64,000 bases of DNA from Azospira inquinata (GTDB lineage Bacteria > Pseudomonadota > Gammaproteobacteria > Burkholderiales > Rhodocyclaceae), in the NCBI RefSeq assembly GCF_018905915.1, contig NZ_CP064782.1:1364001-1428000 (forward strand). Direction: 5' to 3'. The position numbers and the translations under genes are program-made. The stretch's first letter is position 1, and every line of letters begins with the position of its first letter. Below are positions 26,980 through 36,237 of this stretch, piece by piece. Under the pieces are notes generated by a model. The model was not told the DNA's origin. It made no database searches and was given only the letters and a program-made list of their open reading frames with translations.

Positions 26980-27094
26980 GAATGTTCTCCAGAAGAAAGT
27001 GTGTTACGCGCGATGGACGAACTTTAGTTTCCGAACGAACATCCAACTAGCAGCAAATAATTTGTATTATTTACAACTAATAAATGTTAATTGA
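26980..27094. promoter_or_regulatory. Divergent promoter region of dehydrogenase and LysR genes
   Basis: A 115-bp AT-rich spacer between the divergent alcohol dehydrogenase and LysR-type genes. LysR regulators usually bind such shared regions at T-N11-A sites. TTGTATTATTTACAACTAAT (27062-27081) contains the dyad TTGTA-N6-ACAA, a reasonable operator candidate. No experimental basis. Confidence 0.45.
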
Positions 27095-28069
27095 GTGAGC
27101 AGCCCCATGCCCATCAACGAATTGCGCTCCATCACCACCTTCATCCGCACCGTGGAAACCGGCAGTCTGAGCAAGGCAGCCGCTGTTCAGCAGATTTCCC
27201 CCCAAGCTGCTAGCAAGGCCCTGGGGCAGTTGGAACAGCATTTAGGGGTCCGGCTCTTTCACCGCACGACCCGCAGCATGTCCCTGACAGAGGAGGGGCA
27301 GCGTTTCTTCGAAGCAGTCCAACCATCACTGCTCGGTCTGCAACAGGCGCTGAATGGCGCGCGCCAGACCCGCGAGGATTTGGCGGGACCGTTGCGCATC
27401 GTCGGGCCCCGTTCGGTTTCCCTGGCTGTCATTAGCCCTGTGTTGGAGGAATACTGTCGTCTCTATCCCGAGGTACAGCCGGACATTCAGCTGGATGATC
27501 GGCGCAGCAACTGGGTTGAGGAGCGTGTAGACGTGGGTTTTCGCCTGGGTTCTTCGCCGGAGGAGGGGCTAATTGCCCGCCCGCTGTTTCCTATGCAGAT
27601 GGTAATTTGCGCAGCACCAAGCTATTTGCGCAAACATGGCGCCCCGCGCAGCCTCGACGAACTGACGGCCCACCGCTGTAGCGCTTTTCGCCGTTCGGAT
27701 GATGGCCGGGTCGTGCCCTGGCGGGTGCGGGTGGATGGCGGCGAGCAGGAGCACCCGATTCATCCGGCTTTTTGTACCAATGATGAGCAATTGGAACTGC
27801 ACGCCACCTTGGCTGGCGAAATCATCGCCCAGATCGCAGTACCCACCGCCATTTCTATGATCCGCAATGGACGCCTGGTTCCCCTGCTGCTTCAACATAT
27901 GACTGACAGTTACCAGATGTTCATCTACTACGGCAGCCGCCAGGCCCAACCGGCCCGGGTAAGGCGCTTTATTGATCTGGCAGTTCAGCGGCTTGGAAAC
28001 AGCAGCGACTATGTGCTGAGCCGGGATGAGTTGGCGGCTGCGGCTGCTAACCAGCACATTGCAGCCTGA
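27095..28069 (+). CDS. LysR-family transcriptional regulator
   Basis: A 324-residue LysR-type regulator. The winged helix-turn-helix is at about residues 5-65 (SLSKAAAVQQISPQAASKAL, LGVRLFHRTTRSMSLTEEG), and an effector-binding domain of two Rossmann-like lobes follows from about 95. It is divergent from the dehydrogenase-reductase-transporter block and probably controls it in response to an aldehyde or quinone. This parallels E. coli yqhC-yqhD-dkgA, where the regulator is AraC-type. The start is GTG at 27095 or ATG at 27107; the ATG fits the domain start better. Confidence 0.88.
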   Translation: MSSPMPINELRSITTFIRTVETGSLSKAAAVQQISPQAASKALGQLEQHLGVRLFHRTTRSMSLTEEGQRFFEAVQPSLLGLQQALNGARQTREDLAGPLRIVGPRSVSLAVISPVLEEYCRLYPEVQPDIQLDDRRSNWVEERVDVGFRLGSSPEEGLIARPLFPMQMVICAAPSYLRKHGAPRSLDELTAHRCSAFRRSDDGRVVPWRVRVDGGEQEHPIHPAFCTNDEQLELHATLAGEIIAQIAVPTAISMIRNGRLVPLLLQHMTDSYQMFIYYGSRQAQPARVRRFIDLAVQRLGNSSDYVLSRDELAAAAANQHIAA

Positions 28070-28247
28070 TTCCGATTGTTTTTGAAACGTCAGCTAAGGC
28101 CGATTAGCCGACTAATTCTGGTTGGGCAATTACTCTGAGCAACTGCCTATAGATATCCGGAAATCTAATTTATCTATCGGAGTCTACAATCGGACCTGCG
28201 ATGGCAATTTGGGATTCACTACACTACAAAAAGCAAAGTCCGGATCA

Positions 28248-29024
28248 ATGAAAATCGCCTTCTTCTCTGACCTTCATCTGGAATGCCTACGCGCTTCCTG
28301 GGCTCCCCAGCCTTTGGAGGTGGATGTGGTGATACTGGCAGGCGACATTTCCCTAAGCACCTACGGGATGCAATGGGCAGTAAAGACTTTTTCTGCCTGG
28401 CCCAGCGCCCCAGCCGTGATCTACGTTTGCGGGAACCATGAGTTCTACGAGGGAAGCCTTCGGCTCATCGAAGAGCTGCAAAGTCCCACCTGGGCCAGGC
28501 AGGGAATAACGTTCCTTGAACAGGGAACAGTGGAATTCCCCGGGGTTCGTATTCTCGGCTGTACGCTATGGAGTGGCTTCGATTTGTACGGCGCAGGGAC
28601 ACAACAGGCGCTTGCCATGGCGACGGCGCGGGCCAGCATCAATGACTATTGGATGATCCTGGGGCGCAGTGGCAAGCGGCTAGAGCCCAAGGGGGCCCTG
28701 GCCCTGTTTAAACGCTCCGTAAAATGGCTCAAGTCCGAGTTGTCCAAACCCTTCGAGGGCAAAACCATTGTGGTCACCCACTTTGCGCCCCATCGGGGAT
28801 GTGTCGCCCCGCAACACGAAGGCAGCGAGGTCTCCCCTTACTTCGTCACCGATCTGAGCCACCTGATGGCAGCCCATCCCATCGCCCTGTGGTGCCATGG
28901 GCACACCCACACTAACAATGACTTTATGGCCGAGAACGGCTGTCGGGTGATTTCCAATCAGCGGGGCTATCCCGGTGAGGTGGCCACTAGCGACTTTCGC
29001 CCCGACCTGGTGATCGAGGTCTAA
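28248..29024 (+). CDS. Metallophosphoesterase next to the transposon tip
   Basis: A 258-residue calcineurin-type metallophosphoesterase with a complete dinuclear metal site: SDLHLE, ILAGDIS, CGNHEFYE, VVTHFAPH and CHGHTHTN. The ATG at 28248 (MKIAFFSDLH) is preferred over the in-frame ATG at 28122 because it gives the usual N-terminus, and the added segment is unlike the family. It has a decayed paralogue at 20727, and the last codons of a third copy lie at 3386 in the neighbouring element. The gene therefore seems a standing companion of this transposon family's lipA-proximal end. Substrate unknown. Confidence 0.88.
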   Translation: MKIAFFSDLHLECLRASWAPQPLEVDVVILAGDISLSTYGMQWAVKTFSAWPSAPAVIYVCGNHEFYEGSLRLIEELQSPTWARQGITFLEQGTVEFPGVRILGCTLWSGFDLYGAGTQQALAMATARASINDYWMILGRSGKRLEPKGALALFKRSVKWLKSELSKPFEGKTIVVTHFAPHRGCVAPQHEGSEVSPYFVTDLSHLMAAHPIALWCHGHTHTNNDFMAENGCRVISNQRGYPGEVATSDFRPDLVIEV

Positions 29025-29045
29025 AACCCTAACCGCATCGCCCAG

Positions 29046-29075
29046 AAAAAAGACCACCTAAGTGGCCTTTTTCTT
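29046..29075. terminator. Intrinsic terminator after metallophosphoesterase
   Basis: GACCACCTAAGTGGCC forms a stem flanked by AAAAAA and TTTTTC. It insulates the transposon tip from internal transcription and can also act on the minus strand. It is homologous to 3437-3464. Confidence 0.75.
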
Positions 29076-29114
29076 CTTTGGAGAAGAATGTTCAGAGGAC
29101 TATCCGAGTTCACA

Positions 29115-29179
29115 GTCTCAAATAGCGTTGTACGTTCTCAAATATCTATGTTCATTCTCATTTATCGATGGAATTTACA
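29115..29179. repeat. lipA-proximal transposon end with three 20-bp sites
   Basis: Three direct repeats with an exact 20-bp period: GTCTCAAATAGCGTTG (29115-29130), TTCTCAAATATCTATG (29135-29150) and TTCTCATTTATCGATG (29155-29170). The tip ends GGAATTTACA at 29179. These are inferred TnsB-binding sites, closely packed as at the Tn7 right end. The target duplication acaac follows at 29180-29184. The last 22 bases (29158-29179) are also lipA coding sequence. Confidence 0.85.
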
Positions 29180-30123
29180 ACAACTCCCGCCGTTTCCGCC
29201 TGCCGATCAGCCCAATAGCTGGAACGTACCATTGCTGCACAGGCAGCGCCGGAAAATCCCATGATTTTCGCCTGATCTTCGAACATCTTGAAGGTATCTG
29301 GATGAACGTAGCGAACCACGGGCAGGTGGTGGTTGGAGGGGGCCAGGTATTGGCCGATGGTGAGGAGTTCCACGTCGTAGGCGCGCAGGTCTCGCATGAC
29401 GTCCAGGATTTCCTCGTCCGTTTCACCCAGCCCCACCATGAGGCCGGACTTGGTGGAGACCGCCGGGTAGCGGGCTTTGAACTGCTTTAAGAATTCCAGG
29501 GAGTGGGCGTAGTCGGCGCCGGGGCGGGACTGCTTGTAGAGCCGGGGCGCGGTTTCCAGGTTGTGGTTGAGCACGTCGGGCAAGGCCTGGCCCAGGATGT
29601 CCAAGGCGATGTCCATGCGGCCGCGAAAATCGGGCACCAGGGTTTCGATGGTGGTTTCCGGGGAGGCTTCCCGCACGGCCTTGATGACATCCACGAAGTG
29701 TTGGGCGCCCCCGTCCCGTAGGTCGTCCCGATCCACACTGGTGATGACCACGTAGCGCAGTTTCAGGCGGGCCACGGATTCCGCCAGATGGGCCGGTTCC
29801 AGGGGGTCGGGGGGCAGGGGCTTGCCATGGCCCACGTCACAGAAGGGGCAGCGGCGGGTGCAGATATCTCCCAGGATCATGAAGGTGGCGGTGCCCCGGC
29901 CAAAGCATTCGCCGATGTTGGGGCAGGAGGCTTCTTCGCAAACCGTATGCAGCTTCTGTTCCCGGAGCATGCGCTTGATTTCGCCGAAACGGCCCTGGTC
30001 ATTACCCGCCTTGACCCGAATCCAGGAGGGTTTGCGCAAAACTTCGTCCCGGGGAACGATTTTGATGGGAATCCGGGCGGTTTTGGCTTCGCCTTTTTCT
30101 TTTACGCCGCGTTCGCTGCTCAT
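29158..30123 (-). CDS. lipA: Lipoyl synthase
   Basis: A 321-residue radical-SAM lipoyl synthase inserting two sulfurs into octanoyl groups on E2 and GcvH. The auxiliary Fe-S cysteines are in [17 protein letters not shown] and the radical-SAM CxxxCxxC is [13 protein letters not shown]. The conserved C-terminal serine region is [11 protein letters not shown]. The last codons (VNSIDK and TGA) lie within the transposon tip, so the insertion is inside the gene's end and the tip restores a stop. Catalytic residues are unaffected. It overlaps lipB by 4 bp (shared ATGA) and is transcribed with it. Confidence 0.95.
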   Translation of the reverse strand: MSSERGVKEKGEAKTARIPIKIVPRDEVLRKPSWIRVKAGNDQGRFGEIKRMLREQKLHTVCEEASCPNIGECFGRGTATFMILGDICTRRCPFCDVGHGKPLPPDPLEPAHLAESVARLKLRYVVITSVDRDDLRDGGAQHFVDVIKAVREASPETTIETLVPDFRGRMDIALDILGQALPDVLNHNLETAPRLYKQSRPGADYAHSLEFLKQFKARYPAVSTKSGLMVGLGETDEEILDVMRDLRAYDVELLTIGQYLAPSNHHLPVVRYVHPDTFKMFEDQAKIMGFSGAACAAMVRSSYWADRQAETAGVVVNSIDK

Positions 30124-30740
30124 GGGTTTGTCTCCAGTTGTTGTGCCAGATGCCGGGTCAGGGCCGCCGATGCTTGTGACACCGTGAGCGCCACGCCCAG
30201 ATCCTTGAGTTGGGTCACCGGCATTCCGGCGTACCCGCAGGGATTAATGGCCTTGAATGGGGCCAGATCCATATCCACGTTGAGGCTGACCCCGTGATAG
30301 CAGCAGCCGTGCCGCACCCGCAGGCCCAGGGCGGCAATTTTCGCGGGCCCCACATAAACGCCGGGGGCCCCTTCATGGCGGCAGGCCGTCACCCCCAGCT
30401 CGGCCAACAGGTCAATGACCGCCTGCTCAATGTGGGTGACCAGTTCCCGGATTTTGAGATGGCGCCGGGGCAAATCCACCAGCAGATAAACCACTGCCTG
30501 ACCAGGCCCGTGGTAGGTCACCTGGCCGCCCCGGTCGATATGGACCACGGGCACCCCGATGTCCCGCAGTACATGTTCCGGCTTGCCCGCCTGCCCCAGG
30601 GTGAACACCGGGGGATGCTGCACCTGCCAAAGCTCATCCGGAGTTTCCGGAGTACGGGCGGCGGTGAAGTCCATCATGGCCTGCCAGGTAGGCTGGTATT
30701 CCACCAGCCCCAGGTCCCGCACGATCAGAGATTGATTCAC
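30120..30740 (-). CDS. lipB: Octanoyltransferase
   Basis: A 206-residue octanoyl-ACP:protein N-octanoyltransferase, first step of lipoate synthesis. Conserved elements are [16 protein letters not shown], the catalytic lysine in [12 protein letters not shown] and the cysteine in INPCGYAGM. It lies upstream of lipA and downstream of the ybeD-like gene, separated from it by the 114-bp tandem repeats. Confidence 0.95.
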   Translation of the reverse strand: MNQSLIVRDLGLVEYQPTWQAMMDFTAARTPETPDELWQVQHPPVFTLGQAGKPEHVLRDIGVPVVHIDRGGQVTYHGPGQAVVYLLVDLPRRHLKIRELVTHIEQAVIDLLAELGVTACRHEGAPGVYVGPAKIAALGLRVRHGCCYHGVSLNVDMDLAPFKAINPCGYAGMPVTQLKDLGVALTVSQASAALTRHLAQQLETNP

Positions 30741-30762
30741 GCTGCTGCTTTCAAAAAATAAA

Positions 30763-31015
30763 GGCCCCTCGCCGGGTGGCTCACAACGGCGCCTGCACCT
30801 GGGTTTGCCACGGCCATAACCCCTTCTCGGCGCCTGGTGTTGCTCGCCTTGCCGTCGATCCCCATGCCCTGCATGGGGCCCCTCGCCGGGTGGCTCACAA
30901 CGGCGCCTGCACCTGGGTTTGCCACGGCCATAACCCCTTCTCGGCGCCTGGTGTTGCTCGCCTTGCCGTCGATCCCCATGCCCTGCATGGGGCCCCTCGC
31001 CGGGTGGCTCACAAC
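30763..31015. repeat. 114-bp tandem repeat between ybeD and lipB
   Basis: Two complete, essentially identical 114-bp units (30763-30876 and 30877-30990) are followed by the first 25 bases of a third (30991-31015), which overlaps the stop codon of the ybeD-like gene. Each unit contains the inverted pair CATGCCCTGCATG. An open frame across the repeats on either strand simply repeats the same 38 residues and is not treated as a gene. Confidence 0.92.
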
Positions 31016-31278
31016 ACCACCTTCACCAAGGGATGGGAGGTCAGGGCCCGGTAGAGGTTGTCCAGTTGTTCCCGGGAGGTGGCGCGGATGGTGCAGGTGA
31101 GGGAGAGGTAGTTGCCCTTGGCGGAGGGGCGCATTTCCATGGTGGAACCGTCGAAGTCCGGGGCGTGGCTTTGCACCAGGGTGAGGATTTCCTGGGAGAA
31201 GGTGGCTTCCATGCGGCCCATGATTTTCAGGGGGAAATCGCAGGGAAAATCCAACAGGGGCTTTTGTTCTTGGCTCAT
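31009..31278 (-). CDS. ybeD: YbeD/DUF493 regulatory protein
   Basis: An 89-residue DUF493 protein with a ferredoxin-like ACT-type fold (FPLKIMGRMEATFSQEILTL, YLSLTCTIRATSREQLDNLY). In E. coli and many proteobacteria it sits between dacA and lipB, as here (carboxypeptidase, aminotransferase, ybeD, lipB, lipA). Function unknown, perhaps allosteric. The stop codon is shared with the start of the partial third 114-bp repeat. Confidence 0.9.
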   Translation of the reverse strand: MSQEQKPLLDFPCDFPLKIMGRMEATFSQEILTLVQSHAPDFDGSTMEMRPSAKGNYLSLTCTIRATSREQLDNLYRALTSHPLVKVVL

Positions 31279-31303
31279 GACAGGCTCGGGGCAGAGGCAG
31301 GGC

Positions 31304-32167
31304 TTAGCGGTCCGCGTGGCGCATGATCTGGCGCTTGAAGTCCTGGTACCAGGCGATCATCTGCTGGCCTACGGGGCCGGGCACGCCGGCACCCACGGGC
31401 TGGTCGTCCAGGCGGGTAACGGGCAGCACTTCCTTGGTGGAGGATGTAATCCAGACCTCGTCGGCGCTGCGGAGTTCCGCTTCGCTCACGGGGCGGATAT
31501 CGTGGGGCAGACCGTGGGCGGCGGCCAGTTCCAGCACCACGTCGTAGGTCACCCCGGGGAGAATGAGATGGCTCTTGGGGGGCGCCACCAGGGTGCCGTT
31601 CCGCACCACCATGATGTTAGAGGAAGAGCCTTCGGAGAGAAAGCCGTCCCGCAGCATAATGGTTTCGGCGCAGCCCGCATCCACGGACTGCTGGCGCAGC
31701 AGCACATTGGCCACCAGGGACAGGACCTTCAGATCGCAGCGCTGCCAGCGGTAATCCGGGGTGGTAATGGCGGACACGCCCCGGGCCAGCACTGCCGGGG
31801 AGGAAGTGACCAGGGGCGCGGCAAAGGCGAAAACGGTGGGGGGGACGGGGGGCTGGGGAAAAGCCTGATCCCGGATCGGCGCCGCCCCCCGGGTAACCTG
31901 GAGATAGACAGCCTGATCCTCCGCAGCCTCTTCCCCGATTAGGCGCTGGGCCACCTGGCCCCAGGCCGCCTCGTCTAGAGGATTGGCCAACTGGATAGCG
32001 GCCAGGCTGCGCCCCATGCGGGCCAGGTGTTCGGCCTGGCGGAAGGGGCGCCGGGAATAGACCGGGATCACTTCATAAACCCCGTCACCGAAGAGAAAGC
32101 CCCGGTCCATGGGGGAAATGCGGGCCTCTTCCAGGGGCAGATAGTCACCGTTGAGATAGACCGTCAT
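31304..32167 (-). CDS. D-amino-acid aminotransferase
   Basis: A 287-residue class IV PLP aminotransferase of the D-alanine aminotransferase type. The N-terminus is MTVYLNGDYLPLEEARISPM with the family's DRGFLFGDGVYEV; the PLP lysine is in RCDLKVLSLVANVLLRQ and the C-terminal EVWITSSTKEVLPVTRLDD closes the active site. It may supply D-glutamate or D-alanine for peptidoglycan, which suits its place next to a DD-carboxypeptidase. Start 32167 follows a GGGAAGGG ribosome site; a longer frame from 32221 has no family match in its first 18 residues. Confidence 0.88.
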   Translation of the reverse strand: MTVYLNGDYLPLEEARISPMDRGFLFGDGVYEVIPVYSRRPFRQAEHLARMGRSLAAIQLANPLDEAAWGQVAQRLIGEEAAEDQAVYLQVTRGAAPIRDQAFPQPPVPPTVFAFAAPLVTSSPAVLARGVSAITTPDYRWQRCDLKVLSLVANVLLRQQSVDAGCAETIMLRDGFLSEGSSSNIMVVRNGTLVAPPKSHLILPGVTYDVVLELAAAHGLPHDIRPVSEAELRSADEVWITSSTKEVLPVTRLDDQPVGAGVPGPVGQQMIAWYQDFKRQIMRHADR

Positions 32168-32190
32168 GGTCAATGCCCTTCCCTTGAAAA

Positions 32191-33342
32191 TTATTGGAAC
32201 CAGAGCCGGATACTGTCCCACAGGCGGGTGAAGAAGCCGCCCAGGGGCACGTCTTCCAGAGCTTGCAGGGCAAATTCCCCGTAGGGCTTGCCGTCCAGGG
32301 TGAGCTTCAGGGTGCCCACCCGCTGCCCGGCCTTGATTGGGGCCACCAGGGCCTTCTGGGGCACGATCTGGGTCTGGATGCGGTTGCCGAAGCCCTTAGG
32401 CACGGCCACGGCGAAGTCATAGGGGAAACCGGCCTTCACCGTGCCGCTCTGGCCCTTGAAAACGGTCACATTGGCCGCCGCCTGGTTGCGGGCAAAGAGG
32501 CGGGGGGCATCGTAATACTGATAGCCGAAGTTCAGCACCTTTTGGGATTCCCCGGCCCGGGCCCCGTCGGAGGAGGTGCCCAGCACCACGGAGAGGAGGC
32601 GCCGCCCGTCCCGCTTGGCGGAGGCGATCAGGCAATAGCCGGCGCTTTCCGTATGGCCGGTTTTCATCCCATCCACGGAGGGATCGGCCCACAGCAGGCG
32701 ATTGCGGTTGGGCTGGGTAATGTTGTTATAGCGGTACTGCTTCATGGAGTAGTACTTGGCGTACTCCGCGGGAAAGTCCCGAATGATGGCCGTGGCCAGC
32801 AGGGACAGATCCCGGGCCGTGGTGTAGTGCTGGGGATCGGGCAGGCCCGTGGGGTTCATGAAATGGGTATTTTTCATGCCCAGCTTGGCGGCCTGCTGAT
32901 TCATCATGTCCGCAAAACGGGCCTCCGAGCCCGCAATGGCTTCCGCTAGGGCGATACAGGCGTCATTGCCGGACTGGACGATCATGCCCTGGATCAGCTC
33001 CTCCACCGTCACCGGCTTATTGGGCTCCACGAACATGCGGGAGCCCTGGACCTTCCAGGCGTTTTCCGATACCGGAATGGTCTGGTTCAGGGACAGGACC
33101 CGCTGATGCAGGGCGGAGAAGGTCAGATAGGCCGTCATCAGCTTGGTCAGGGAAGCGGGTTCCACCCGCTGTTCCCCATTCACCGAGGCCAGCACCTGGC
33201 CCGAGCCCACTTCCAGCAGCAGCCAGGCCTTGGCAGCGATGTCCGGGGTGGGGGGCATCTGCTGGGCGCTGGCGGGAGCGGCGCCCCACAGGGACGCCAG
33301 GAAAGCGAAGGAAATACCGAGGTTACGCAAAAAGGGACGCAT
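32191..33342 (-). CDS. D-alanyl-D-alanine carboxypeptidase (PBP5/6 type)
   Basis: A 383-residue class C low-molecular-mass penicillin-binding protein that trims pentapeptides in the periplasm. It has a signal peptide (1-26, ending APASA), S64-L-T-K67 active-site serine, SGNDACIAL (SxN) and KTGHTESAGYCL (KTG). The C-terminal PBP5_C domain ends in an amphipathic membrane anchor (FFTRLWDSIRLWFQ). Length is typical. It heads the minus-strand cluster of aminotransferase, ybeD, lipB and lipA. Confidence 0.93.
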   Translation of the reverse strand: MRPFLRNLGISFAFLASLWGAAPASAQQMPPTPDIAAKAWLLLEVGSGQVLASVNGEQRVEPASLTKLMTAYLTFSALHQRVLSLNQTIPVSENAWKVQGSRMFVEPNKPVTVEELIQGMIVQSGNDACIALAEAIAGSEARFADMMNQQAAKLGMKNTHFMNPTGLPDPQHYTTARDLSLLATAIIRDFPAEYAKYYSMKQYRYNNITQPNRNRLLWADPSVDGMKTGHTESAGYCLIASAKRDGRRLLSVVLGTSSDGARAGESQKVLNFGYQYYDAPRLFARNQAAANVTVFKGQSGTVKAGFPYDFAVAVPKGFGNRIQTQIVPQKALVAPIKAGQRVGTLKLTLDGKPYGEFALQALEDVPLGGFFTRLWDSIRLWFQ

Positions 33343-33720
33343 GGAAAGTGACCTGAAGGGGGAGCGGGAATTATAACCCAGGGCGAAAAGGCCGCCGGGG
33401 CGCCCTCCCCGGCGCCGGGCCGTCCGGGGGCTCCAAAGGCGGGCTTCCGGGGCTAGGCCGGTGGCGGCTCGCCGCCCCCAAAGGGGCCCAGGGGGGGCCG
33501 CCCCATTTCGTTACAAAAAACCCCAATTCCGCCCCCATGGGGTGCGCTAGAATCCGCTCCGTCAGTTTTGCGTCAGACTTCTGACCCTTATCTGACCCAC
33601 CCCTCCCCGGAGCACAAAAAAGGGCGAAAACCCTGGTTCCACCGGGGACGGCGCGGCAATGCCGGGATTTTCCCCGGCTCCCGTTTCTGAATTTGGCATA
33701 TGCCTTGCTCGTTCGCCCCC
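33343..33720. other. Divergent intergenic region, carboxypeptidase / metal efflux
   Basis: This 378-bp GC-rich spacer must hold the promoters of the carboxypeptidase (minus) and the efflux operon (plus). I see no convincing gene: the open frames on both strands have low-complexity GC-driven composition. A short repeat of TCAG/CTGACC near 33562-33598 could be a regulatory dyad, but no sensor or regulator gene is adjacent. Confidence 0.4.
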
Positions 33721-34971
33721 ATGAAACCACGATTTATCCCCACCACCCTGGCGGCCCTGCTCCTGGCCGGTTCCGCCTTCGCCGCCCGAGCCGACAACTA
33801 CGGCCTGGAGCAATTGCTGCGCCTGGCCGCCACCAGCAATCCGGGCCTGCAAGCCGCCCGGGACAGCGTCCAGGCGGCCCGTTCCGACGTGGTCAGCGCC
33901 GGGGCCTTCCCCAATCCGGAAATCGAATACCTGGGCGGTAACGCCCGGGCCCGCACCCCAGGCACCAACGCCGGTCATTCGGACAGCGTCACCCTGACCC
34001 AGCGTCTGGACCTACCCCCGGTGCGCTCCGCCCGCATCGATGTGGCGGACGCGGGGCTGGCCGCCACCCACGCCGCCAGCCGCAGCTATGAAAGCGAGCT
34101 GGCGGCCCGCATCAAGCTGGCCTATTACGAACTGATCCGGCGTCAGGCCGAGCAGAAGGCGGCCCGGGAAGATTTGTCCCTGATAGAAGCCATCCGCAAC
34201 CGGGTCCGGGTGCGGGTGGAAACGGGGGAAGCGCCCCGTTATGAACTGATCAAGGCCGACGCGGAATTGCTCAACGCCCAGAAGGCCCTGCAAAGCGCCC
34301 AGCTGCGGGGCGAGCAGGCCAAGGCCATGCTGCGCCAGGCGGTGGGCGCCGCCCTACCCCCGGATTTCAACGTGGTTCCGACCACGGACCCGGCGCCCCC
34401 CGCCGCCCTGGAAGCCCTGCGCCAGACCATGCTGAAAAACAGCCCGGATCTGGCCCAGACTCGGGCGGAAGCGGACCGGAGTCAGCGTCAGCTGGAACTG
34501 GAGCGCCGCCTGCGCCTGCCGGAAGTGGCCCTCAAGGCCACCCGGGACACGGACCCGGACCTGCGTACCAATAAAGTGGGGGTGGCGGTCACCATCCCCC
34601 TCTGGGACCGGCGCAGCGGGCCCATCGGCAGCGCCGTCGCCAATCTCTCCCGGGCCAGGAACCGGCTCACGGATCAGGAATTCGCCCAGCAGCGGGCCCT
34701 GGAAAACGCCTATCAGCAATATCAGATCGCCAACAGCCAGGTTTCCGCCCTGGAGCAGGGCATCCTGCGTCAGGCCGAATCCGCCCTCAAGGTGGCCGAA
34801 GCCGCCTACCGCTTCGGTGAGCGGGGCATTCTGGACTACCTGGATGCCCAGCGGGTGTACCGCTCCGCCCGCAATGAGCTGATCACCGCCCGCTATGAAT
34901 TGCGTGCCGCCCTGGTGGATATCGACCGCCTGGTCGGCACCCCCCTGACGCCCCGCCCCCAGGAACAATAA
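33721..34971 (+). CDS. RND efflux outer-membrane factor (CzcC/TolC-like)
   Basis: A 416-residue outer-membrane channel of the TolC/CzcC family. The signal peptide is MKPRFIPTTLAALLLAGSAF to about A27. Two repeats of the OEP fold follow, with long helices (EQKAAREDLSLIEAIRNRVR and QVSALEQGILRQAESALKVA). It is the first gene of a czcCBA-type operon and 2 bp separate it from the next. The ATG at 33721 starts the leader; an in-frame ATG at 33700 is less likely. Confidence 0.88.
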   Translation: MKPRFIPTTLAALLLAGSAFAARADNYGLEQLLRLAATSNPGLQAARDSVQAARSDVVSAGAFPNPEIEYLGGNARARTPGTNAGHSDSVTLTQRLDLPPVRSARIDVADAGLAATHAASRSYESELAARIKLAYYELIRRQAEQKAAREDLSLIEAIRNRVRVRVETGEAPRYELIKADAELLNAQKALQSAQLRGEQAKAMLRQAVGAALPPDFNVVPTTDPAPPAALEALRQTMLKNSPDLAQTRAEADRSQRQLELERRLRLPEVALKATRDTDPDLRTNKVGVAVTIPLWDRRSGPIGSAVANLSRARNRLTDQEFAQQRALENAYQQYQIANSQVSALEQGILRQAESALKVAEAAYRFGERGILDYLDAQRVYRSARNELITARYELRAALVDIDRLVGTPLTPRPQEQ

Positions 34972-34973
34972 CC

Positions 34974-36173
34974 ATGTCTTTCCCCCACGCCCCCACGCCC
35001 TCTGCCTGTACTCCCTGTTCCCGTCACCCTTTTCGCCTGCGCCTGGCCCTGAGCCTGGCCGGTCTGGCCCTCCTGGCCGCCTGCCACAAGGAAGCGCCGC
35101 CCCCCGCCGCCGCGCCGACGGACCCCAATCTGGTCACCATCGGCCCGGACCTAGCGAACCAGATCAAGGTGGCCACCGTGGGCAGCGCCCCCATCAGCGA
35201 AACCCTGCGGGTGGCCGGACGCCTGGATTTTGATGAACAGCATCTGGCCCGCATCGGCGCCACGGTCACCGGCCGCATCACCCAGGTAAGCGCCATCCTG
35301 GGCCAAAACGTCAAAGCCGGTCAGCCCCTGGCCCAGCTCAACAGCACGGAACTGAGCGACGCCCAGCTGGCTTTTCTCAAAGCCAATGCCCAGGCCCAGT
35401 TGGAGCGACGCAACGTGGACCGGGCCCAACAGCTCTATTCCGCCGACGTGATCGGCAAGGCCGAACTGCAACGCCGGGAAAACGAGGCGGCCATCGCCCA
35501 GGCGGAACGCCAGGCCGCCGCCGACCAGCTGCGGGTGCTAGGCATGTCCCTAGGGGATGTGGCCCAGTTGGGCCGCCGAGGCACCATCAACTCGGTCACT
35601 CCGGTGCTGTCCAGCATTGCGGGCACGGTGGTGGAACGGAAGGTCACCCAGGGCCAGGTGGTGGCCCCCGCCGATGCCCTGTTTACCGTGGCCGACTTGG
35701 GCCAGCTGTGGGCCGTGGCGGACGTGCCGGAGCAGGAAGCGGCCCTGGTTCAGCCCGGTCAGGATGTGGAACTGGAAATCCCGGCCCTGGGCGGGGAGCG
35801 GCTCCATAGCAAGCTCATTTACGTGGGGGATACGGTGGATCCGGAAACCCGCACGGTAATGGTACGGACCGTGTTGCAAAACCCGGAACGGCGCCTTAAG
35901 CCGGCCATGCTGGCCACCATGCTGATCGCTGGCAAGGCCCGGCCCCGGCTGGTGATCCCCGCCGCCGCCGTGGTCCGCCAGGATAACGGGGACTATGTGT
36001 TCCAGCAGCTCAAACCCGGCCAGTTCCGGCTCATCCCGGTGACCCTGGGGCCGGAAACCGCCGGCCATCGGGTGGTGCTCTCCGGCCTCAAGGAAGGCAC
36101 ACCCATTGTGGTGGATGGGGCCTTCCACCTGAACAACCAGCGTCAGGCCAAGGAACTGGAGGGCGGCGCATGA
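34974..36173 (+). CDS. RND efflux periplasmic adaptor (CzcB-like)
   Basis: A 399-residue membrane-fusion protein. After a basic N-terminus comes a lipobox-like LALLAACHKEA, so it may be a lipoprotein anchored through that cysteine. The biotinyl-lipoyl-like domain (RITQVSAILGQNVKAGQPLA), an alpha-hairpin, and beta-barrel (VVERKVTQGQVVAPADALFT, VADVPEQEAALVQPGQDVEL) are in order. It connects the inner-membrane RND pump with the outer-membrane channel. No His-rich metal-binding tail is visible. Confidence 0.88.
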   Translation: MSFPHAPTPSACTPCSRHPFRLRLALSLAGLALLAACHKEAPPPAAAPTDPNLVTIGPDLANQIKVATVGSAPISETLRVAGRLDFDEQHLARIGATVTGRITQVSAILGQNVKAGQPLAQLNSTELSDAQLAFLKANAQAQLERRNVDRAQQLYSADVIGKAELQRRENEAAIAQAERQAAADQLRVLGMSLGDVAQLGRRGTINSVTPVLSSIAGTVVERKVTQGQVVAPADALFTVADLGQLWAVADVPEQEAALVQPGQDVELEIPALGGERLHSKLIYVGDTVDPETRTVMVRTVLQNPERRLKPAMLATMLIAGKARPRLVIPAAAVVRQDNGDYVFQQLKPGQFRLIPVTLGPETAGHRVVLSGLKEGTPIVVDGAFHLNNQRQAKELEGGA

Positions 36174-36237
36174 CCCTCCCCCTTCACTCCGCCCTGCCCT
36201 GCCCCGCCCCCCACCCTGAGATGGGGAGGGGCCGCTC

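Noticed and set aside
30737..31054. Open frames of 91 and 92 codons across the 114-bp repeats
   Set aside because: The products repeat the same 38 residues and depend wholly on the DNA repeat; 114 is divisible by three, so the frame stays open by arithmetic.
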